This document shows, one piece after another, positions 33,701-49,600 of a DNA stretch of 64,000 nt. Source of the stretch: Elysia crispata (lineage: Eukaryota > Mollusca > Gastropoda > Plakobranchidae); the NCBI GenBank assembly GCA_033675545.1, contig JAWDGP010002216.1:442501-506500 (forward strand), read 5' to 3'. Numbering within the stretch: position 1 is the stretch's first letter; each line of letters starts with the position of its first letter. The notes below the pieces were generated by a model. It was not told the DNA's origin. It did not search any database and saw nothing but the letters and a program-made list of their open reading frames with translations. A program made the position numbers and the translations under genes.

Positions 33701-36700
33701 ATTTTGATTATTTTAGTTTCGTTTTTGGACTTGATTTAGATTTAAGAACTTGCTTCAAAATTGGCCGTTTTTTACCACGATTTTAAGGCCTAGGCTAGAT
33801 CTAAACTTTGAATTAGGATGGATGATCACTTGAGTCATCTCAGGGATGCTACAGAGACCATTTATTTTGGTTATCTGCATAGTTATCCCTACAATCAGCA
33901 TGGAATAATGACCATTGCCGTTTCAGATCAGGAGTCAGATTGTGATGGCGGTGAAGAGGGATGTTAATGATGAAAAAACTGAAATGGTGTTAGAGTCAGT
34001 ATAAATGAAGGAGAAGACTTAGAAAATTGGTTTACCGCCATAAAACCTTATTTTATCAAAAATTCAAGACCTCTATTTTTTTTTTTACAGTTTATTTCAT
34101 AATTTTATCTTGTTTAGTTTGATTGTAATATTTTTTTAAAAGTATAGATTTATTCTTTGTACGGAGTTACATCCCTTTTCTTATGGTTAGGGCTTTACCT
34201 GAGCTGGAGTTACTTAGGTGGGGCTGAATTAAATGCCTTTTTTTTCAAGAAATTAAGTACATTCCAAAACATGTTAACTTAAAATTAAGAATTTTTTGCA
34301 CTAGAAGCTATCTTGCCTGGTGTCTTTGGTGCATCTGCAGGCTTGTGCCAAACTTTTAAGACCAGATTCTGAAAATACAAAATAGAGAGAGTCTTTGTTG
34401 CTGATAATTTACATATGTGTCAAAGAATGATTTATGAAATGTACTTTACAGTTTGATTAAAAAAAAAAAGAAACAAACAAAAATGACATTCAGCAACCCT
34501 TTCATACTACTGTATGAAATCCATGATATTCAAAGATTAAAATATATATTCTCAACTGAGCAGAGTTGGGTAGCAAACATTCATAATCTCCCTCATCACG
34601 ACTTATGATGGTCTGAGCTTGTTAAACTTCTCAATCAATGAACCATCAACACTAAAATATCAATGTCAACACAATCAAGGTAAAAATGAATTATGTAAAA
34701 ATTTGCAAAAAAATGAGAATATTTGTGACTCAAGTAATGTTTCCCAACCTTATTTGAATCATGAAGGTACTGGGAATTGAGGCGTGTCTCGACTGCATAG
34801 TCCCATGTAGGGTTGCACGTGTTGGGAAAAACCGGGGTGTAGCTTGGCTTTGACCGTTCAGCACTTTGATATGACACATATGTGGTGGGATTTACTTCCC
34901 CAGACCTTACAAAAAGACATGTTGACTTAATGAAAACAAAAAAAGATAAAGAAAATAAAGTGCAGAGAAGAGACCAGACAAAAAAGACAAAGTGGATCCA
35001 GTATATTGAGTAACACAAATATCTGATTAAGATAGCTATTAATCTAAAACTGTGTTAAGGATAACTTTTAAGCTACATTCTGAAACTGCTCTTAGATGGT
35101 AAATGAAGGAAACTATAATAATGCAATCCTATAAGAAATAAAGAACTATTTGCTTAACAAATTGTTTCAGAGAAATACAAACAATCACAAACCGATTTCT
35201 TTCTGTCACCATAGGCAAATGCATGGCCCTCTCTATAGCCAACAGAACCCCAAAACTGGTCACATCTGCAAAACCTTGTTCTCCATTTTGGCCTTTCTTT
35301 GTGGGGGTTTTGTCAACTGTGAAATTTCTAGCCCACAACTGTATATCTTCCATAGACTGCTCTGTCTCAGTCACAGATTCAGATTCATCATAGCAGATAT
35401 TTGGATTTGTTGAGTTCTGATACAAAAAAAAAACATTTTATATGTGATCAAAATACCAATAAGAATAGGCCTATTCATTTAATAATTAGAAAATGAATGT
35501 CAGCATAAACATCTAGCATGAAAAATTCAACCACATCTATCTCAATCAATTAATCAGGTGCCATGCTCTTTAGCGTAGGCAATTATGACCTTCTATGCAT
35601 CTCTATCCTTCATCGCTCTCAGTGTTTCTGTCACTCTTCCTACTTTGAGTCACTTTGTTAGTCCATCTAACATCTTTTCAAACTGTTTTCCCCTGTTGCG
35701 TTTTCCCTCGTTCATTCCAGTTATCACAAAATGTTCTAGTTTCTCTCTTGACATTACATGGCCAAAAAAGGTTGCTAGGCGTTTATGTATTCTATTTATG
35801 GGGGATCTTGTTGTGTCAACTTCTTGTAACACTGTTTTGTTTGACTTCTTTGCATTCCATGATATTTATAGCATTCTCCAAAGGAACCACATTTCTGTTT
35901 CTTTTGTACCTGTTTTGAAATTGTACAAGCCCCCCATCCATAGATCAAAATGAGTTCAATATAGCACTCCAGGACTCTTCATCTACATCTTATCTAATTT
36001 ATCAACATTGTTATTACACACAAATGTGCTTTAAAATCTGGAAAACATTTTAGAAAACGAATGAGATCTAATAAAAAAAATGATCTCATCAATACATCTA
36101 AAGAGTGTTCTACCATAACTTACCATATCCTTAGAGGAAGAACAAAGTCTTGAAACAATATCAGCCTTCACAAAAGCTGATTTTAGATTGTCTGTTCCCG
36201 GCTTGAACAGAGGGAAAAGACCACTGAAATAAAATATTTCAATTCTCTTTCAGCTGCAAATGCAAAGTCATATTTCTTAAGCAAGTGCTAGTGATGATAG
36301 ATTCTGACAGAAGCATTTTGGCTACTTCCAGGTGGCGAATGCCAAATGTCACATAAAGTAAAACATCAACACAATTTTTTTGCGTATCATAAAATTGGCT
36401 AAAAATGTGTTTTTAAGGACATGTAAAAATTGTCTTTTCTCAAAGTGTGAAGTTTGACAACTTTGCTTGAGCTTGTACTGGACCGGACAAATTGTTTGGT
36501 AAACCAAGCTTCTGAGATTTGAAACAACTTGAGTTTTAGGTATAATTTTGCAAGCGAGTGAGTGCTGATTTCCACCAGTTTATCTCTGACCTGCTTGACA
36601 GGAGCTAGCACACAGGCTAAAATTATTTATTCAGCATAACTTGATACCTTTCCTGGTACAGATATCATAAAAAATTGGAATCTGCTGTCTTTAGTCCTGG

Positions 36701-39700
36701 TTGATGCTTCCTTTGTTCATAAAAAAAACTTCAGCCTTTCCTTTTCATGAGGCATAATATAAACTGCATGAGTTTCAAGAACAGATGAGCTGTTTACCAA
36801 CCTGACTCTCTGGCGACCACGCCTAGCCCCTGTAAGAGACTCCAGATCAATGTAGCAGCTGCCAAGCCACTTGTCCCTCTGACGTGACCTCCTTAAGTCC
36901 TGCTCTCTCCCAAATGTGAGCCAGGCCTGGATTTCTAGCCTTTCCTCCCTTAAATACCTGCCCAAGATATTAGGTCAAAATCAGTGTTTCATAATTTATG
37001 CCTGAGCCAAGACTATGAATGTCACATGCAGAATTTGCTTAAATTTATCATCTTGCCTCAAAATAGATCTGCTTGGTTGGTTTTCAGAACTTAGTTCACT
37101 GGGATAAAAAAAATTACACAGGCACTAAATTGCTTAATATTGTGATAAATGCAGCCCTGCCAAACAAGTATCCTATTAATGGTAGTCAAAGTTTAGCCTA
37201 ATATAATGACTACTGTATTTCATGAAAGGCATTACAAGTATGATAAACTGTTGAACCCTACATACAAAATTGACATGAAACTTTCGTATCAAGTAATAAC
37301 AAACTATATTGTATTTCAATACACACCTGCAGCACTATTCTGATATCTTGAAGATAATACATCTGTTGATAGTTTATTATGGTATCAAATCTTTTACCAA
37401 CCCTACCCAAAATTCAAAGTGCTGATCTGTTAATCAGAACACCTATTCTATTTTCCAAACAGGATGCATAACAAACAGATAGGCCTACATCCATATTACA
37501 TATTAAAAGAAAAACAAATAGAAGTTTACCACTGCAAAGGGGCCGTGTGAGGCAGAGAAAAATCTTTTCTGTGGCTGAGGGTAGAAATTAACAAGCCCTC
37601 TCCAGAAATTTTCAGCCTTCCACTTTTGGTCACCACAGCAGCTGAGATATGCAATAATATAGAAATGTGAACAGTTTATACTTAACATTTTACTCAGATG
37701 CTTGGGCTTACATTTTTGTAAGAAAAACTTTTTTCAGTTTCGATATGTCTGAGGATATAAGTAATATTTGAATACCAAAGATATTTTCTTTTCATCTTTT
37801 TTACATGACGAAATTAAGTGATCATTTACATGAAGCCAAAAGTATTAGTAAGGTTCTTGCACTCAAAATCTTAACAGTTTTACGTTTTGTAATGCAATAC
37901 CATTAATCAATTTTAGGGAAGACGATAATCTTTAAGAACTAAGCAAAACTTGTAGATAGGTAAATAAAACTAACTTAGTACATTGGAGTAAAGGGAAACT
38001 GAAACTCCAAAAACTGATTCACAATATCTTCTTGTTACATGGATCTTTTACAAAATCAGAAACAATGGTTCTGATTCCAAGATGTTAAGAAAATATGCCC
38101 AAATATATATATGTGTACCTTTGTCATAAAACTTGTATCTGATGTAACACCTGGCAGCTTTGTTCACAGTGGTGTCACCTTTAATAAGGGCCAGCTCAGT
38201 GGGAAAAGACACATGATCTATCACTATTGTTATGCTGTGGCTTTTTGTTGAATCATCTAGAGATAAGAATCAAAGTATTGCTCTTTTGAAAGTATAGGAA
38301 AACAAGTAAATGAGAGAATAATTTTTCATAATTGATGAAAAAAAAAGATTCCTAAATCATCCACAAAACTGCTTGTAATAAACAGTTTGTCTGTGATCAT
38401 GTTCATCTGTAATACCACAATCACACAATGAAAGACATTTCACTGAAGAATTTATTTAAACATTTGAGGAAATCTTTATCAATTGAAAAATTTAACTATC
38501 CATGTAAATAAGCTTTTTGCACATAATTCTTTATAAAGTGCTTACTACCCTTATGCATACAGTTAAGATAAAACGAAAAAAAAACAAACTTTACTGTCTA
38601 AGTTACCATCTTACATCTTAAAAACAAAAAGGTCATACTGCACATTAATTGCTTCAATATAACTTTCATTTATTTCTAAGACATACAGATATATATATAT
38701 ATATATCCAAATGTTATAATATATTGTTCTCAACTATACCTTCTTCATGCCAATCTATTTGTTCTGGAGAAATGTCAAATGATGACCATCCAATATTCCT
38801 GGCAGCTTTGATTGCTCGATCTCTATCGTCTTGATGGGAAAATTTCACAGTGAGCTCTAAACCTCCAATAGCCTGTATATTTTATATAATGGAAGAATTT
38901 TTACATTTGAGACACAAATATAAGTTAATTTACAAACCCAGTGAGAACTACCGGTACTGTAACACGGATAAATTTAACAATGCTCTTTTGAAATTTAAAT
39001 TTGAAAAAAATAAATACAATTTCCTTGATTATGAATAAAAATTCTCTTGAGCGATGCAAACCTTTAAATGCTAAATTAAAAAAAAAAAAAAAATATTTGG
39101 TTGTTTATTAACTTAATGACGCAAAATGACAGATGTAGTTTTCTTGTCTATTTTAATTAAAAAAAACATCAAAAACATTCAATATAATGAAAAAAAAGTA
39201 AATTTTCAAGAAAAAGTGAAGCAAAATGCTCAAATAAGAAAGACATCAATTTAATAAAAAAAATCATGAAGAAAAACATAAGAACATGCCTGATCTAAGG
39301 ATGATTCAGCTTGCACCTCGGAAACCCTGTCGTGCCCCTCAAAGGCCAGTGAGGGGAGGTTGATGGGGAACCAGCCATTCAAACCTAAAAAAAAAAAATA
39401 AGACTTAAGTCTTTTGCTACAAGAAAATGAGCTGTAAGATTAAACTTGGACACTTAAAAAGTTTTATCAAAAAGGAGATTGCAGTGATAAAAAAAAAATT
39501 CATTTAAAATTTAAAACCAGCAAATAACAGGGGTTATAAAATGTATATTATAGTCACTCAAAAACATTTTTTTCTTTAAATTATTTTACGATCACTCTGC
39601 AGTATTATTTCTGTGTCCAAAAAAAGGGAAAAGCATAATGAAAACAAAGAATTAAGCAAATCAAAACATAAATATTAAATCCATACCTGTTCTCCTGCTC

Positions 39701-41938
39701 AGAAGTGATGTAAGAGGAATGACACTTGTCCCCAGGAGAATGTCTCCAGTGTGATGAGCAAGCTTCTGAACTGCTATTCCATCTCTGCTGAGTTTTTGCT
39801 GATTATCTATCGAATAAAATGAAAATTAATACTCATGAAAATATTAAAAAAAAAAAAAACAACAAAAAACTACAGAAATAACTGCAGTTCCCAGACTAAT
39901 TAAAAAACAACAACCCTAAACCACACACTCTGGCCAGCTGTGTTCCTCAATATTTGTAATAACCACAGAATAAAAGTTGACCAATTACTTTATGAACGAC
40001 AATGTTGCTGATATGTTTACTAAGCTCACCTTGATAAGCTGTGGGAGAGACTTGATGCCAGATTTCAAACGTTGCAATTCCAGACTCAAGCATTTCTGCC
40101 AAACTTGTTGCTTTACTATAATGACCATTGGAGATGACCAGTGGACATGACATATCCATGAAATAAGAAAACTCTGGAGCAAAAGACTTAGCAATGGTCT
40201 TTGTAACTTTCTCATTCTGAAATTAGAGGGACAACAAAATATAAACGAAATGGATTTGAGATTGTTAAATAGCCTCAAAGAAATAATGAGGAGCTGGAAA
40301 GTTTCTCATGAAAAAAATTCTAATCTTACTCCTCTCCCCTTTCCACGAACATATATCAACTCTAGGTCTGTCTTGTTTAGATCTAAGTAGGCCAAGAGTG
40401 ATTCATTTAAAAAAAACTTGAATGAAACAATCAAAAGCATTTAATTCATTATAAAAAGTAGCCACAGCTTTCAAGAAGTGGCAGATGATAACACTACTTT
40501 TATTTTTTTTATGTTCACTACACTACATTATATTGCCAATTTCTGAATGAAGAACTAAACTAAACTGCTGAATAATACATAGAATACTGAATGATTAATT
40601 AATTTAAGCAACCTCTTTTCCAAATAAGCTGATATTGATTCGGACATATGCATTGACACCCACATCTGCAGGATACTTCATGGACGGATCAAACTGAGCC
40701 ACATGCTGTGCAGCTGACTGAAAAAAAAAACCAAACAAAACAGTACTTTATAAAAAAATTTGAGAGATGAATCACAAATCTTAAAATCTTAAAGAGGTTT
40801 GGTATTAATGTCTTACATAAAATAAAATAAAACACTTTATCAAAATAAGTATGCACATTCAATGCAATCATCAACATACTATGGTATAATAAAAAGTCTG
40901 AGCACCAACCTTCAAGCCACATGCTCTGAGCACACCCACAGATAGGCAAATATCTTGGGAATCATTGGCTGGAGTTGAAGATAAGTTTGACTGAAGAAAA
41001 TAGAAAATTTACAATAATTGAATACATTGTGACTTTGAGTGATATGGAGCTGATTTTATGGATAATTATAACCTGTTTTGGAGTCTTGCTATAGTTTGAA
41101 GTATTTTAACTACTCCCAAGCAGTTTTATCGGAGCGCACTGTACTGCATATAAATATTTTGAGGTGAAAAATATGATAAGATAATCCTTGTGAATCTTCT
41201 TTTTTTTTTTTTACCTCGTTATTATTCCTGATAAGGTTGCAGTTGGAAAATGATAGTAATAGTAAAAGTCATTACTTTACAGTCTTCTCCCTAAATCTTG
41301 AGCTCTACATGGTTTAGATGTGGTTTGATTCTCTGTAACTAAAGATACTATGAAAGAGGTTCATGTAAAAATTGAGGCATCGATGGCTTATTGAAAAGCA
41401 TCTGTAATATCTCAACTAAGAATATCATCCAAAAGTTACAAATGGAAGAGGGAAAATGTCATAATAAACTGCATTGAACACTTGTTAAATTCAACATTCA
41501 ATAGATATTTCATAGAATTTTCTTTTTTTTTTTTCATTTAGCATTTCAGTTTCTTGCAATTTTCCTCTGAGAAAGAATTGTACTTTTTTAAATTACAAAA
41601 TCTATCAATTTGAAAATTATGAAATATGAATAATTTAGACTCAGAGTAACAGATTTAGAGTACAAATTTACTTGAAGTTAGCACAAAGCATTGCTAGGTC
41701 CTAATAGAAGGAGTATTGATCATAATGATCAATTCATAACAAAAAGCTTTTGGGAGGACAATGAAAGCAGCAGATGATTTCAGAAAAAAAAAAAAAGAAA
41801 CAACTCACATGTAATTGTTGTTTTCTGTAGGTGATGGAGAAATTCAAATTGCCTGCATTATTTTGCTGCTGAGAGAAAATTCAAAAATAAAAATTAGATA
41901 AAAAAGAAATTACAATTTAAGATGCACAATTGAATAAC

Positions 41939-41985
<47 letters not shown>

Positions 41986-43556
41986 TAACTCTTATGCGTG
42001 TTAAATCTCTCAAAAGTTACCCATTGACATATTAAAAACTAAGACTCAATCCCAATCCCCTTCCACCCCTCACTTTGACAATCAGATCATAATTAAATTC
42101 TCAGGCAATAAAAATTTGTGTGTTTTAGTCCTTCCATGAATTTTTAAATGGAAAAAAAGTTATTTATGCAAACAAAAATGTCTCACATTATCAGCTCCTC
42201 GTGCAAATTTTTAAAGACTATATTTGAAGAAGTAGCTTAAGTGTAAAGTCAAGGATGCTTTTACAGTACTCGAAATTGCAAAAAAATCTTGATGACTATT
42301 TTGCACTGAACATCCTTATAGTTATACACAGAATGAGAACTTGTCTAGATTCAAACTTCCTTCAAAACCCTTATGTAAATAACTGGTAAGTTTGTATCCT
42401 TTCAGATTATTGTACATTTTCAACTGCAACCATTTTTGAAATAAGAAAGACTCAAGATACCCAAGTTATTGTTATTTGAGCAAAAAAATAAACTAAAAAT
42501 GCCTTGGATATTTAAATAGTTTTAGCTCTCAACTTAATTGTGCAACACTCAAAACATTTTATGGAGACATTAACATTTCTAATACCTTTGTAAGTTCTTC
42601 TCCACCACACATCACCTATAAACAATAAAGAGATAAACTTGCCATGCTCACCTGTGTGAAAGGATCAGGGCTACCTGCAACAACATCAGAGCCAACCTGC
42701 GTCAGCTTCAGAGAGAATGCCTGCATACACTGTTCCCCAGGCTTATGCATTGTAATCATGGCACTCAACTTAGCTAGTGGCAACACACACTGAAACAATT
42801 CAATGAGTGTCAGCCATTTGAAGACATTGCTGACCTTTGAAAAGTTCAAGGCCCCCTATATTTTTGCTTACTTACAAATTCATTATAATTAAAGAACATT
42901 GCTTGCAACAGAGAGTTCATCACAAAATAATCTATTTGTTATCTTTTTTTTTTAAACTGGGCAAATGGATACCAAAATAAAGCAACTGCAAGTGGATGAA
43001 AAAATACTAACTTGTAAATCAATCATTCAATGGTCTTCAATACATCATAAATCTAATTGAAAGTTTAAACCGTTGGTGACCTATATCTTTTTTTATTTAC
43101 ATAAACATAGAATTCAAAACCTTACTTAGGTTGGAAAGATTTGTGTTACATGATATTGAAAACAATTCCAAATGTTTGACACAAGCAAACTAAAATATGA
43201 CAAAATCTTTAAGGACCAAGAAAAAAAAATTCCCTGAAGTTTTAAATACCACTCGGCAAATATAACATTGAAATACGCCTCAATAAATCAAAAGTATGAA
43301 AAATGACTCCAAATTTGAAGCGCACTTCAACTTTAGTCAGGCTTACACAGACAAGGCTATAATCAAGGTTCTCACCTTAGCAATGAGTTGATCCCTGATA
43401 TTAGGCTGATAATAGCGACACCAGACCTCAAAAGAAAGTCCACTCACACATCCGCTAGACTTGGCACATGCTGATATTGGTAAAATCAGAAACAAATCAA
43501 AAAGTGCTTCATATGAAACGCAATCTACTTTTTTTAACAAAATAATAATAATAATG

Positions 43557-43610
<54 letters not shown>

Positions 43611-46600
43611 TACCTTTTGATCCCACCTGGATTAAAGGTTGTGTCATGTTCTATTACTTACACACATTGGTAAATAAATGTAATAAATATAAAAACTTCT
43701 TCAATACGTAGCCTTTTAGACAGAGAATTCTTTCCTGAAAGCAGTGGAATATACAAAACTTTATCATTTGAATCTGAAGTTACCTCAACACTATGATATT
43801 TTTCCATACTAATTATAATTCTCTGAACATCACATAAAATCTTTTATCACAGCAAAGTGTCCCCAAGAACTTTGAAAAGTTAGACTAGACTGTTTAACAA
43901 ATTAGTGTACCTGTAAAGAGTAAATTGAAAGAGAGGGGAAAAAATAATCATGTTTCAACTTGCATCATACTTTACTGCCTAGCATATTGCGATGAATAAT
44001 TTAGATTACGAACAATGGATATTTTACCTGTAAGCAATTCTCTCTGAACAGGAACTCCGGCAGGCAGGGTCAGTTTGTGAACTGATGTGTCATGAAATGC
44101 TGCATCAGGGGTACACAAAGTTGTCACAGTGCGGAAACATTTTAAACAAGCAAGACCTGAAAAAATAACAAAGTGTTATTTTACTACATCAAAACGTCTT
44201 ATGAAAATAGCTCTTGTACATATTTTTGGGAGAAAGAGAGAGAGAGAGAGAAGATACATGGAGTGAGAGGAAAATGGAGAGAGAAAGAGGGATAGCAATA
44301 ACATTGCTGTTGTCTCTGATTTTGCGCACACTCTTTAGATCGTTATAGTCTAGATCTACAGATTCTGATAAAATCAAACATTACATAAATCACACCTTTA
44401 GGACAATAAACGATTCTGCACCTGATAAAAACTAATACAGATGTTGCGGAGAGCATAATTTACTTATGGATTAAAAAAAAGGAGATTAGAATACTGAATG
44501 CAAAATGACCTAATTATTTATAGAGTTTATATCCTTCATCGTCTCATACTTTATAAAACTAAAAAGGTTATAAAATATATCCAAATTGAAATGTACCGTC
44601 CCCAGCTCCCATTTTTTCTTTGAGCTCCTCATCCTGGGCAGGGAAGAAGAACTGGATGAAACAATCTGCTTCTCCCCATATCATGTTGTCAGACAGCTTG
44701 AGTCCGGTAAAACCGTCAATTTGCACAGAAAACTCATGCGCCTCTGAAAGACAAAATGTGACACCTTTCATAAGAAAACTATCTGGATTTGAAAAGCTCT
44801 CATTGCCTTAGTATGGTGAATGAAAGCTCAATAAATTTTGAACGGTAGAAAAGTAGGCCTGGTTTTTATAATTAAAAATGTCACTACTGTAGATTACAAA
44901 ATGATAAGCTAAAAGTAAGCTTATGTAAGTTTTCCCTTTAAAAAATCACAAGCTTTCTGTAGGACTGCTATGCCACTTCATAAAAAGAAAAGGACCATCT
45001 CACTGCTATGACCCGCATATGTTGTCCATGTATAAACATAATTTGGCTAAGTCAGATTATAATTTTTTTTACATCAAACCATACAGAACTATTTATCTTA
45101 TCCTCAAAGAGGTCTAATAGAAATGAATGCATTCAGCATTTATGATTTATCCATTTCATTAATTACAGGTAAAACAAACACAATTACCCTCATAATTTTG
45201 TTGTAAATCTGAACAATTTCATCACAAAATGCCATATATGCTGCATTGAAAAGTGAACAAAAAATTCTGTTGGTTTAATATAACTGCTAACTCTGAAGAT
45301 TGTGCCAAAATGATCATTCTCTGCATTTTATGACAAAACACAAAAGATCAAGTTCATTCTTGCAGCAAGATGAAATCCTTTGAAAATTCTTAATGGAAAC
45401 ACCTCGTTTCAACTGAAACTTTTGATATAGTATTCTAGAACCTGCAAATTGTCTAATGTTCACTGTTTAATACTTACTTTATACATCAGATTACCCAAAG
45501 AAACTAAGAAATCTATATCTTGACATTATCCTTCAAATGAATTTTTACTTTTTCTGATCAACACCTGTTACTGATGCCAATTTATTGTTAACTTTTTTTT
45601 TTACTTAAACATGGAAACTTCAAAAGTTACAAGCTAATTAGACAGTGGTCAATATTTCGTCATACCTTTCCCAGCCATCAAATGCTGATTTTGCACCAAG
45701 CCAGGCACTCTCCTTTCAACCTCTGCTTTCCCAGGCATCAATGATAGATCTCCCACGCTCAGTACCACAGTCTTAAGGTTTGCTACCTATAAGGAAAACA
45801 ATAGAAAAAATGTTTAAATATTTACGTTTGATATTTGCGATTTAAATAAATAAAACAAATAAATAAAACACTTGCCATTGCTTTAATAGAAATTGCTTTT
45901 CTATTCTACAACATCATTAACACAATCACAAGGTTTTGTCACCTTCCACAGGAAAACAAAAACGGAGTGATTTTCATGCTTAATGAAATACTTTACTTAA
46001 ATGAATGCATAAAAAAAAGAATCTCATCTCTTTCGTTTAAAAATTATTGTTACTCTTTCATCCGACACCTATACATCATCATGATCCTAAAAAGTAGTTT
46101 TTTTTAATTCACTATATTAAATCTTCAAAAAATATTGTACTTACTCAATGATCTTTTAGATCTCAAACAAAAACTTATGAATTGTTATGATTCAATTGTA
46201 CATATTATAGAATAGATTGTCACAAGTTTAGTTTTAAGGAAGCATTATTTAAACCACACCTGCATCTCCGAGCCCATAGCTAGTAGAACTTTAAGCTGAC
46301 CCACATGAAGTCCACTGAAGGGATCCACAATTGGCATAAAGTTGTCAATAGCCACCACAGGGTACTGCATAAAAATCAAACAAAATTGTTCATGAGGTTA
46401 AAGAAATAAATAAGAAAAGTCAAGGTTAAAACTATAATTCCATAGCCCATGTCAATTTTGATAAATCAAAACATCTCTTTATTTTACTCCGACAATAATA
46501 CGTAACAAATTGATGCAAATCCAATTATAAAATTTTATAGAACAATAAATGTCAATAGAAAGACAATTTGATATGATTTTAAATATGAATTACTCATAGA

Positions 46601-49600
46601 GTATTTTACTTTTAAGTATTTCCATTCAAATTATTTACCTCTGAGTTCAACAATGCTCTTGCAATCTTCTTGTTGCGAAAAGACAAGAAGAACTGCTGTA
46701 GACTAAGTTTGACCATCCCAATAAGCTGTATAAGCAAAAGAGAACAATAAAGCAGTAGTAGACATGTGATGTATTGGAAACACATCAATATTCATATGAG
46801 ACATAAATTTTATTCAAACATGTTCGACAAATTACAAAGGCTGTAGTGCATAATTGATAAGGCATGAAATTTTTCAATGTTGATCATAGATCTCCAGAAC
46901 AAGGTGCAAACTGACAAAGGTTTAACCATGCAAAAAAGCAATAAATTTCATGACTTTACACTACTATGTGGTTTAAAAAAACAGAAATTAAAAAAAAAAG
47001 TTTAACTCTAAGCACTAACCTTGTCTCCATTGGCACCTATTCTTCTGTCCCAAACCTCTACAATAATGTAGTTGTCTTTGAGCCGCTCTAACAATGACGC
47101 TGTGAGATGCACGGGACTGACCTTCATTCAAATTTTAATGTAAAATAAATTTTGTATTACAAATTTACATTAAGTTAGGAGGAAATTGCATTTGAAAATA
47201 AGAAACTTAAATAATTAGACCCCAAAGAATATTAAAAAAAAAAAAACTAAAAAGATGCCAAAAGATGGGACAAATATATAATGAAAATACTTATCAGATA
47301 CTGAATGGAAAGTTATGTGAATGTTTATAGAGTAATAATCATAAAACATAAGAGACTGAAAAAAAATGGGCAAGAAAAAATTTAAAGACATGTTTGAGAT
47401 GAAGCAAGGAAAAAAAAAGGGACATAAGAAAAGAGGCAGAACCTTGAAGGTGATTCAGATTTGCAGGCATAAAGACAGTGTTCCTTTGTTTTACATATGG
47501 GTGTTTAAAGAACTAACACATATTAAAATAAACAAGTTAAAAAAAATCTACAACTGTTTATTACAGGATTTATACCTGTAAAAAATTGAACTTTGGATTG
47601 ACTGTTCCCCAGCAAACATCAGAATGAAGAGAATCTTTACACCACACCATTTTGCAGACAACATAAGTGTTGCATGCCAGAGAATTCTGACCTGATCAAC
47701 AAACAAAAAAAAGTGATGAAAGATACAGTCTGTGTGATAATAAATCACTAAAAACCTGACTAATCAGTCTTGTATTGTGTGAGTAAAATGTGATGGGGAT
47801 CTAAAAAATTTAAAATATGAAAATCACTTACTGTGAATATTTAATTGGAAAATAATACATCATTCACCTATTGGATCAAAAATGGATGGTATTACTGCCT
47901 TTTTAAAATCTTAATGACATGAGTTTTATTGCACGAAAATCACCAACTTTCCCATTTATTATACAGGAAAAATTAGCTTTTGAACAGTAAATGACAATTT
48001 TTGCACAATTACCTTCTGAATACATTTGAGTTTTCGGATTTAGTAAATGGGTGGTCCGACATCCTTCTTGAATCAAAAGCAGAGCATGAAGTTGAAGAGT
48101 CTACAAGGAACATATAGCACATCATGACATAATTAAATATATCCCAAAAATATTGCACCACCATTCTTAACATTGTCATAAAATATAGATATATATTGAT
48201 AGAAAGGAAAACAAAAACTCTAAACCTTCTAAGGAACAATTTGAATATATGTTACTTTTAAAGTTCTGTAGACACACACTAAATTAAACTCACCCACTAA
48301 TTGAAGGAATATTTCAAAAGTGAAACAATTTTATCGCTTAAAAATAATTTCCCTATATTTAAAAGATTAGTATAAGAAACTTTTGAAATTTTCAAGTGCA
48401 AAGAGTTTTTCAGTGATTTTATATGATTTTTTTAAATAATTGCACGCACGTGGGTCTATGTGAAGTACCTGTAAATAACACTCTGCATTATAGATATACC
48501 TTATCAGCCTCAAACCTAAACTGTCAAACATGGAGCAGCACTTAGAATATGAACACAATGAAAAACTCCATGAAGTTTGCACACCTTGTGGTAATAGATC
48601 GTTAATTAGGAAACAGAGGAAACAATCGAAAGTTTCTCTAACTGTGAAGACTTTATCAACGGCTCGTTACTAACTTTTGGTATGCACAATCATTTCCGGT
48701 AACCAAATAAAAAAAGAAAAAAAAAATTTTGCAATTATTATGTTATTAATATTCTGACGTAAATAAACTCAAAGCACTTAGGCGTCACAAGTTTGAAGGA
48801 AGTTATAAAAGCTTAAAAATATTTCATGGAGACAGAGCTCTTAGCACACGCCCTGCCGATTGAAAAACATAAGGCAAAGTAAACCCATGACTTACCTGTA
48901 AAGTAAGACTCTACGAATATATGTGCAACTCTACATAAGTTTCATTTCCTTCTTAGTGCGTATTCATAACTTTGTTAATAACTAAGATCAGGTCTCCTGA
49001 TATATATTGAGACTCTACAGCTTGAACTACGATGTTCTATCATTATTTGGATTCATTAATTTATATCAAAACACTGTAAGAAGTGAACTATCATAACTCA
49101 AACCAGCATAACTTGAAAATGAAGAACTCTTCGCTAATGCCCTTTGGTGGGTGTTAAGTTCAAGTCAACATATACATGAGATGCTGTGAAAGTTTCATCC
49201 CCAAAATTTTTTTCACTTTTTGAAAAATATCCCGTAAAAAACGTTACCATTTAAAGATTGTTCTAGATTCATGTACTTGTTAAAATGCTCAATACTTCCA
49301 TCAATTAAATGAAATGCATGAGCTGAAATTCTCCATTGTTTTGGTGTGAAAATTAAAATGCCGCTCTTTAACAGCCGTGAACAATATATCACCATATAAT
49401 ACAAATAACTGCCCATGCTATCACCATATAGTACAAATAACTACTTATGCAAACTAATAAATTTGCCACATTGTTAACACCTTTTAATATCATACGTTGT
49501 AAAAAATTGTAGATGACATAAGACAGCTAGAGCTCTAAATTCTTCATTCTTTTGTCGTACTACAACTAGGAGCCACAGTGAAATAAAGTCTCTCATATAA

